7,529 nucleotides of DNA from the NCBI GenBank assembly GCA_945877995.1, contig CAMDXD010000188.1:1-7529 (forward strand), in the 5' to 3' direction. The notes below the pieces were generated by a model that saw only the letters and a list, made by a program, of their open reading frames with translations, searched no databases and was not told the DNA's origin. Both the position numbers and the translations under genes were made by a program. The DNA is from Bordetella parapertussis (lineage in GTDB: Bacteria > Pseudomonadota > Gammaproteobacteria > Burkholderiales > CAIKXV01). Below are positions 6,255 through 7,529 of this stretch, piece after piece. Position 1 is the stretch's first letter. The number at the start of each line of letters is the position of its first letter.

Positions 6255-7529
6255 TCAGGCCATCGTGCCGACCGCCGCCACCGGGAACACCGGCATTTCC
6301 GTCAGGGCCACCACCTCTTCCACCGAGAAGCCGGGTGCGGTCTCCAGCAGTTCGAAGCGGCCGGCCGTGTCGTCCCAGCGCAGCAACGCGAGGTCGGTGA
6401 CCACCCAGTCGACGCAGCGCTGGCCGGTGAGCGGGAAGCGGCACTGCTTCTTCAGCTTCGGCCGTTCCTTGCTGTCGCAGTGTTCCATCACGATGATCAG
6501 TTCGCTGCCGCCGGAGATCAGGTCCATCGCGCCGCCGATGCCGCCCAGGCGCGCGTTCTCGGTGCTCCAGTTGGCGACGCTGCCGGTCGCGTCGACTTCG
6601 TAGGCGCCCAGGATCACGGTGTCGATGCGCCCGCTGCGTGCCATCTCGAAAGAGGTGACCGAATCGAAGAACGATGCGCCTGGCACCAGTTCGACATACT
6701 GGCCGCTGGCGTTGTACATGTCGGGGTCGACCCGGTCGCCCGACACCATGCGACCGTAGCCGAGCACGCCGTTCTCCGCGTGCAGCACGACATCGCGCCC
6801 CTCGAGGTAGTTCGAGACCATCGTCGGGATGCCCACGCCCAGGTTGACGTAGCTGCCTTCGCGCACCAGCCGGGCGGCGCGCTTCGTGATGCCGGAACGG
6901 GTCAATGCCGGCTTGCCGTTGTACAGGCGGGGCCGGTCTGCGGGGCGCGTCTTCGATTGCGGCGTCTGCTTCGCGTCGAACGGGTTGGTGCTCTTCACCA
7001 CGCGCGCGATGAAGATGCCGGGCAGGTTGATGAGTTCTGGCGGGATGTCGCCTACCTCGACGATCTCGTCGACTTCGACGATCGCGATGCGCGCGGCCTT
7101 GGCGAAGGCCGGGTTCAGGTTCTGGCTGCCGCCGCGGAACTGCACGTTGCCCGCGCGGTCGGCGCGCCAGGCGCGCAGCAGCGCGTAGTCGACCTTGATG
7201 GCGGTCTCGAGCACGTAGGTGCGGCCGTCGATCACGCGCGATTCCTTGCCCGCCGCGATGTCGGTGCCCACGCAGGTGGCCGAGAAGAATGCAGGGATGT
7301 CGGCGCCGCCGGCACGGCAGCGCTCGACCAGCGTGCCCTGCGGGACCAGCTCGACGTCCATCGCACCGGCGCGGATCTGCTCTTCGGAGGAAGCTGGCAT
7401 GCCCGGGCGCACGGTAAAGGCGGCGATCAGCTTGCGAACCTGGCCGTTCTCGGCAAGGATCTGGCCGCGCAGTTCACCGGCGGCGCCCAACGAGTTGCTG
7501 ACCACGCAGAGGTCCCTGGTGCCCTTGTC
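6255..7529 (-). CDS. Fused A+B 3-oxoacid-type (SCOT-like) CoA-transferase, 5' end missing
   Basis: The frame runs from the right edge to TGA at 6257-6255, giving 424 visible residues; the frame is open upstream and the first visible residues DKGTRDLCVVSN match an internal family block, so about 40-50 N-terminal residues lie outside the window. The GTG at 7505 is therefore not the start. The A domain covers the first part, with PQGTLVERCRAGGADIPAFF (visible 63-82) and VGTDIAAGK. A linker near visible residues 178-208 joins it to the B domain, which has GVGIPTMV (231-238) and AENGVLG (251-257). The Glu of ENGVLG (codon 6776-6774) matches the catalytic glutamate that forms the CoA thioester in family I CoA-transferases. 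LPGASFFDS and GGAMDLISGG follow. The enzyme moves CoA between a donor acyl-CoA and an acid, as in succinyl-CoA:3-oxoacid transfer; the real acid pair is unknown. It is followed by the synthetase on the same strand. Confidence 0.92.
   Translation of the reverse strand, partial: DKGTRDLCVVSNSLGAAGELRGQILAENGQVRKLIAAFTVRPGMPASSEEQIRAGAMDVELVPQGTLVERCRAGGADIPAFFSATCVGTDIAAGKESRVIDGRTYVLETAIKVDYALLRAWRADRAGNVQFRGGSQNLNPAFAKAARIAIVEVDEIVEVGDIPPELINLPGIFIARVVKSTNPFDAKQTPQSKTRPADRPRLYNGKPALTRSGITKRAARLVREGSYVNLGVGIPTMVSNYLEGRDVVLHAENGVLGYGRMVSGDRVDPDMYNASGQYVELVPGASFFDSVTSFEMARSGRIDTVILGAYEVDATGSVANWSTENARLGGIGGAMDLISGGSELIIVMEHCDSKERPKLKKQCRFPLTGQRCVDWVVTDLALLRWDDTAGRFELLETAPGFSVEEVVALTEMPVFPVAAVGTMA

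Noticed and set aside
6248..6261. Inverted repeat GGCCTG-CT-CAGGCC across the CoA-transferase stop codon, considered as a terminator
   Set aside because: The two-base loop is too tight, there is no T tract, and transcription probably continues into the synthetase.

Overview
The window is GC-rich DNA (clearly above 60% G+C by eye) with a gene content typical of Betaproteobacteria, most likely the Burkholderiales or relatives. The main clue is the pair of Bug/TctC-type periplasmic solute-binding proteins with no TctA/TctB membrane partners nearby; this family is strongly expanded in Bordetella, Cupriavidus and other Burkholderiales. An ADP-forming acyl-CoA synthetase, a fused CoA-transferase and an AcuI-type reductase fit the same kind of metabolically versatile host. 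The lineage call is inference from gene content.

Layout. Positions 1-398 hold no complete gene. A good sigma70-type promoter (TTGACA, 17 bases, TACATT) points left, with an inverted TGC-N3-GCA element at its likely start of transcription and a possible leftward reading frame cut by the window edge. Three rightward genes follow: a HinT-like histidine-triad protein (399-737), an acrylyl-CoA reductase of the AcuI/YhdH family (778-1764) and a Bug solute-binding protein (1864-2847). Three leftward genes fill the right part, in transcription order: a fused A+B 3-oxoacid-type CoA-transferase (6255 to beyond the right edge, 5' end missing), an ADP-forming acyl-CoA synthetase (3905-6073, probable TTG start) and a second Bug protein (2922-3893), only 11 bases after the synthetase. 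The two gene sets converge on a 74-base gap carrying GGGTCWGACCC repeats that fold into a 13-bp hairpin, probably a two-way terminator or a mobile-type intergenic repeat.

How the genes may work together. The Bug proteins would capture a small carboxylate in the periplasm. The synthetase and CoA-transferase are two routes for making an acyl-CoA from it, and the AcuI-like enzyme could reduce a 2,3-unsaturated acyl-CoA intermediate. This suggests a carboxylic acid uptake and activation locus, but neither the substrate nor co-regulation of the two strands can be read from the sequence. HinT is a housekeeping protein without an obvious link.

I see no CRISPR array, defence system, recognisable transposase, tRNA or rRNA. 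The better candidates for something undescribed are small: the leftward promoter/operator, the hairpin repeat, and a 35-codon reading frame directly after the CoA-transferase stop and in the same frame.
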